From: CAYUYM01 sp964449305
Lineage (GTDB): Bacteria; Bacteroidota; Ignavibacteria; SZUA-365; CAYQST01
Direction of reading: 5' to 3'
Assembly (NCBI GenBank): GCA_964449305.1
Contig: CAYUYM010000179.1
Coordinates: forward strand, 1 to 7,110
DNA length: 7,110 nt
Both the position numbers and the translations under genes were made by a program. Below, piece after piece: positions 6,491 to 7,110 of the stretch. The notes below the pieces were generated by a model, which was not told the DNA's origin, ran no database searches, and saw nothing but the letters and a program-made list of their open reading frames with translations. Positions within the stretch are counted from its first letter, which is position 1. Every line of letters starts with the position of its first letter.

Positions 6491-6540
6491 ACGTGAACAT
6501 TTCCCACAATCCGTGAAGAATTCCCACATGGGGTGAAGGA
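6491..6540. repeat. Direct repeats with exact 20-bp period (TTCCCACA-N4-GTGAAG)
   Basis: TTCCCACAATCCGTGAAGAA (6501-6520) is followed directly by a second unit (6521-6540) that keeps TTCCCACA and GTGAAG but changes the four bases between them. GTGAA also occurs at 6493-6497, so the word recurs at 6493, 6513 and 6533. The 20-bp period is close to two DNA turns, as expected for sites bound on one face. The repeats lie 155-205 bp upstream of the small exported protein start, so they may be regulator sites for that gene. Confidence 0.65.
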
Positions 6541-6562
6541 CAAATGGATTGTGCGGAGTGTA

Positions 6563-6621
6563 CACACTGACTCACGGTTTGGGGCACCATTGAGTCCAAG
6601 GTGCCTGCCGTGAGACATGTG
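6563..6621. repeat. Compound inverted repeat / potential RNA hairpin
   Basis: CTCACGG (6571-6577) pairs with CCGTGAG (6608-6614). Inside it GGCACC (6583-6588) pairs with GGTGCC (6600-6605), and TTG/CAA (6590-6592 with 6597-6599) closes a 4-nt loop. CACA (6563-6566) and TGTG (6618-6621) extend it outside. There is no T run on either side, so it is not an ordinary intrinsic terminator. It may be a structured RNA, a protein-binding dyad or a relic of a small mobile element. Confidence 0.6.
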
Positions 6622-6629
6622 AATTGCCT

Positions 6630-6689
6630 CGACGGGAAGGACGGAAGAAGCGTGACAGGATGGACAGCAAGGTTGAAGCCGACGGGAAG
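6630..6689. repeat. 10-bp direct repeat CGACGGGAAG, 50 bp apart
   Basis: CGACGGGAAG occurs at 6630-6639 and 6680-6689, each followed two bases later by CGG. The second half of the intergenic region is otherwise unremarkable. The repeat may be chance or a pair of binding sites. Confidence 0.4.
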
Positions 6690-6808
6690 ATCGGTGCATG
6701 GATCCCCGCACCCGGACTGGGTATGCCGAAGTGTTTGCAGGCATGACGGCCCGAAGGCGGTGGAGTCTCTCCCCAGCCCACCGTCAACTGTTCACGGAAA
6801 TCGTTGCT

Positions 6809-6824
6809 CCCTCCCTCCCCCCCC
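6809..6824 (-). other. G-quadruplex motif downstream of the M16 peptidase gene
   Basis: On the minus strand an eight-G run is followed by A-GGG-A-GGG (complement of 6809-6824). This satisfies a four-tract G3 quadruplex pattern with very short loops. It begins 13 nt after the peptidase stop codon, so it would be in the 3' untranslated part of that mRNA, where no hairpin terminator was seen. Confidence 0.6.
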
Positions 6825-6837
6825 GAAGGCCCAGGAG

Positions 6838-7110
6838 TCAGCGTGTCTTGACTGCCTGGTTGGTTTTCCCCACGGGAATGATGCTGATGATCAGGGCGTT
6901 CGCATCATGCAGGTATTCGCGCACGGCGCGCTGAACGGCGCGTGGCTGGAGGCTGGACAGGCTTTCGAGAAGCACGAAGTCATGCATCGGATCCTGGAAG
7001 TACAGGTTGCCGAGGTTGAGGATGTCACACCGTCCTCCCGGTCCGCCAAGCTGTTCGAGACGTGTGTAGAACTGCATCTCGGAGGCGTTGCGCGCCTCGG
7101 CCACCGCTTC
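6838..7110 (-). CDS. M16 family (insulinase-like) zinc metallopeptidase, C-terminal fragment
   Basis: Only the last 90 codons are in the window; the frame is open to its right edge, so the start and the HxxEH zinc site lie outside. The visible part contains EARNASEMQFYTRLEQLGGPGGRCDILNLGNLYFQDP in two pieces, closely following the GGxGGRADxLNxYN..xGDP pattern near the end of bacterial M16 peptidases. It is followed by LQPRAVQRAVREYLHDANALIISIIPVG, matching the usual 'tpadvqraarkyL ... vvP.g' ending. In this family two such half-barrel domains form the peptide-digesting chamber, and exported members act in the periplasm. The visible C-terminal half belongs to the domain that often lacks the zinc motif, so catalytic status cannot be judged. 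The gene is upstream of the small exported protein on the same strand, but 501 bp away, so co-transcription is doubtful. Confidence 0.8.
   Translation of the reverse strand, partial: EAVAEARNASEMQFYTRLEQLGGPGGRCDILNLGNLYFQDPMHDFVLLESLSSLQPRAVQRAVREYLHDANALIISIIPVGKTNQAVKTR

Larger units (their letters stand above)
6337..6837. other. Structured 501-bp intergenic region
   Basis: No convincing gene was found between the M16 peptidase fragment and the small exported protein. Short open frames here lack ribosome binding sites and recognisable protein character. The region instead carries a dyad in the leader of the exported protein gene, a short GCGGT/ACCGC hairpin (6451-6463), a 20-bp-period repeat, a compound inverted repeat, a spaced 10-bp direct repeat and a G-quadruplex motif, each listed separately. 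The word TCACGG or its complement CCGTGA occurs at 6511, 6572, 6608 and 6792. Promoter boxes for the exported protein gene were not clear. Confidence 0.6.

Noticed and set aside
6571..6614. The compound inverted repeat as an intrinsic terminator
   Set aside because: Neither flank has a T run on the strand that would be transcribed, and the internal loops are large.
6457..6787. Minus-strand short frames of 71 and 95 codons in the intergenic region
   Set aside because: No ribosome binding sites, Arg/Ser/Pro/His-rich content without domain signs, and they overlap each other and the inverted repeat.

Overview
The window is a GC-rich bacterial chromosome segment. The best taxonomic clue is the secreted protein at 3117-5795. 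It ends in a type A sorting domain of the type IX secretion system (T9SS), with the core QNYPNPFNPTT, and it begins with a proprotein-convertase P domain. A small Cys-x4-Cys-His lipoprotein of a kind familiar from the same lineages supports this. Together they point to the Bacteroidota/Chlorobi/Ignavibacteria side of the FCB group, perhaps Kapabacteria-like. That placement is inference from protein style, not from a marker gene.

Left part (1-2771, + strand): four tightly packed genes look like one transcription unit. They are the 3' end of a 5'-nucleotidase family enzyme (C-terminal substrate-binding domain only), a 132-residue lipoprotein with a heme-c-like motif, a TrmH/SpoU-type RNA 2'-O-ribose methyltransferase, and a 310-residue polytopic membrane protein of unknown role. 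Spacings are 10 nt, a 23-nt overlap and a 4-nt ATGA overlap. A small terminator-like hairpin lies inside the first codons of the methyltransferase. The four products do not form an obvious pathway.

Middle (2772-5850): a 345-bp AT-richer leader with a candidate promoter and a strong Shine-Dalgarno sequence precedes the 892-residue T9SS cargo protein. That gene ends at a near-perfect 15-bp intrinsic terminator with eight T residues. It is so strongly biased against TTA, CTA and TCA codons that its complementary strand is open over its whole length; this mirror frame is treated as an artefact.

Right part (5851-7110, - strand): a second terminator faces the first, so the region is convergent. 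A small exported protein of unknown function (135 aa) follows. Next comes a roughly 500-bp non-coding stretch rich in structure: a 20-bp-periodic repeat, a compound inverted repeat, a spaced 10-bp repeat and a G-quadruplex motif. The window closes with the C-terminal piece of an M16-family (insulinase-like) zinc peptidase. No tRNA, rRNA, CRISPR array, insertion sequence or phage gene was seen. No complete novel system is evident; the least explained parts are the 6337-6837 intergenic region, the middle of the T9SS protein and the small exported protein.
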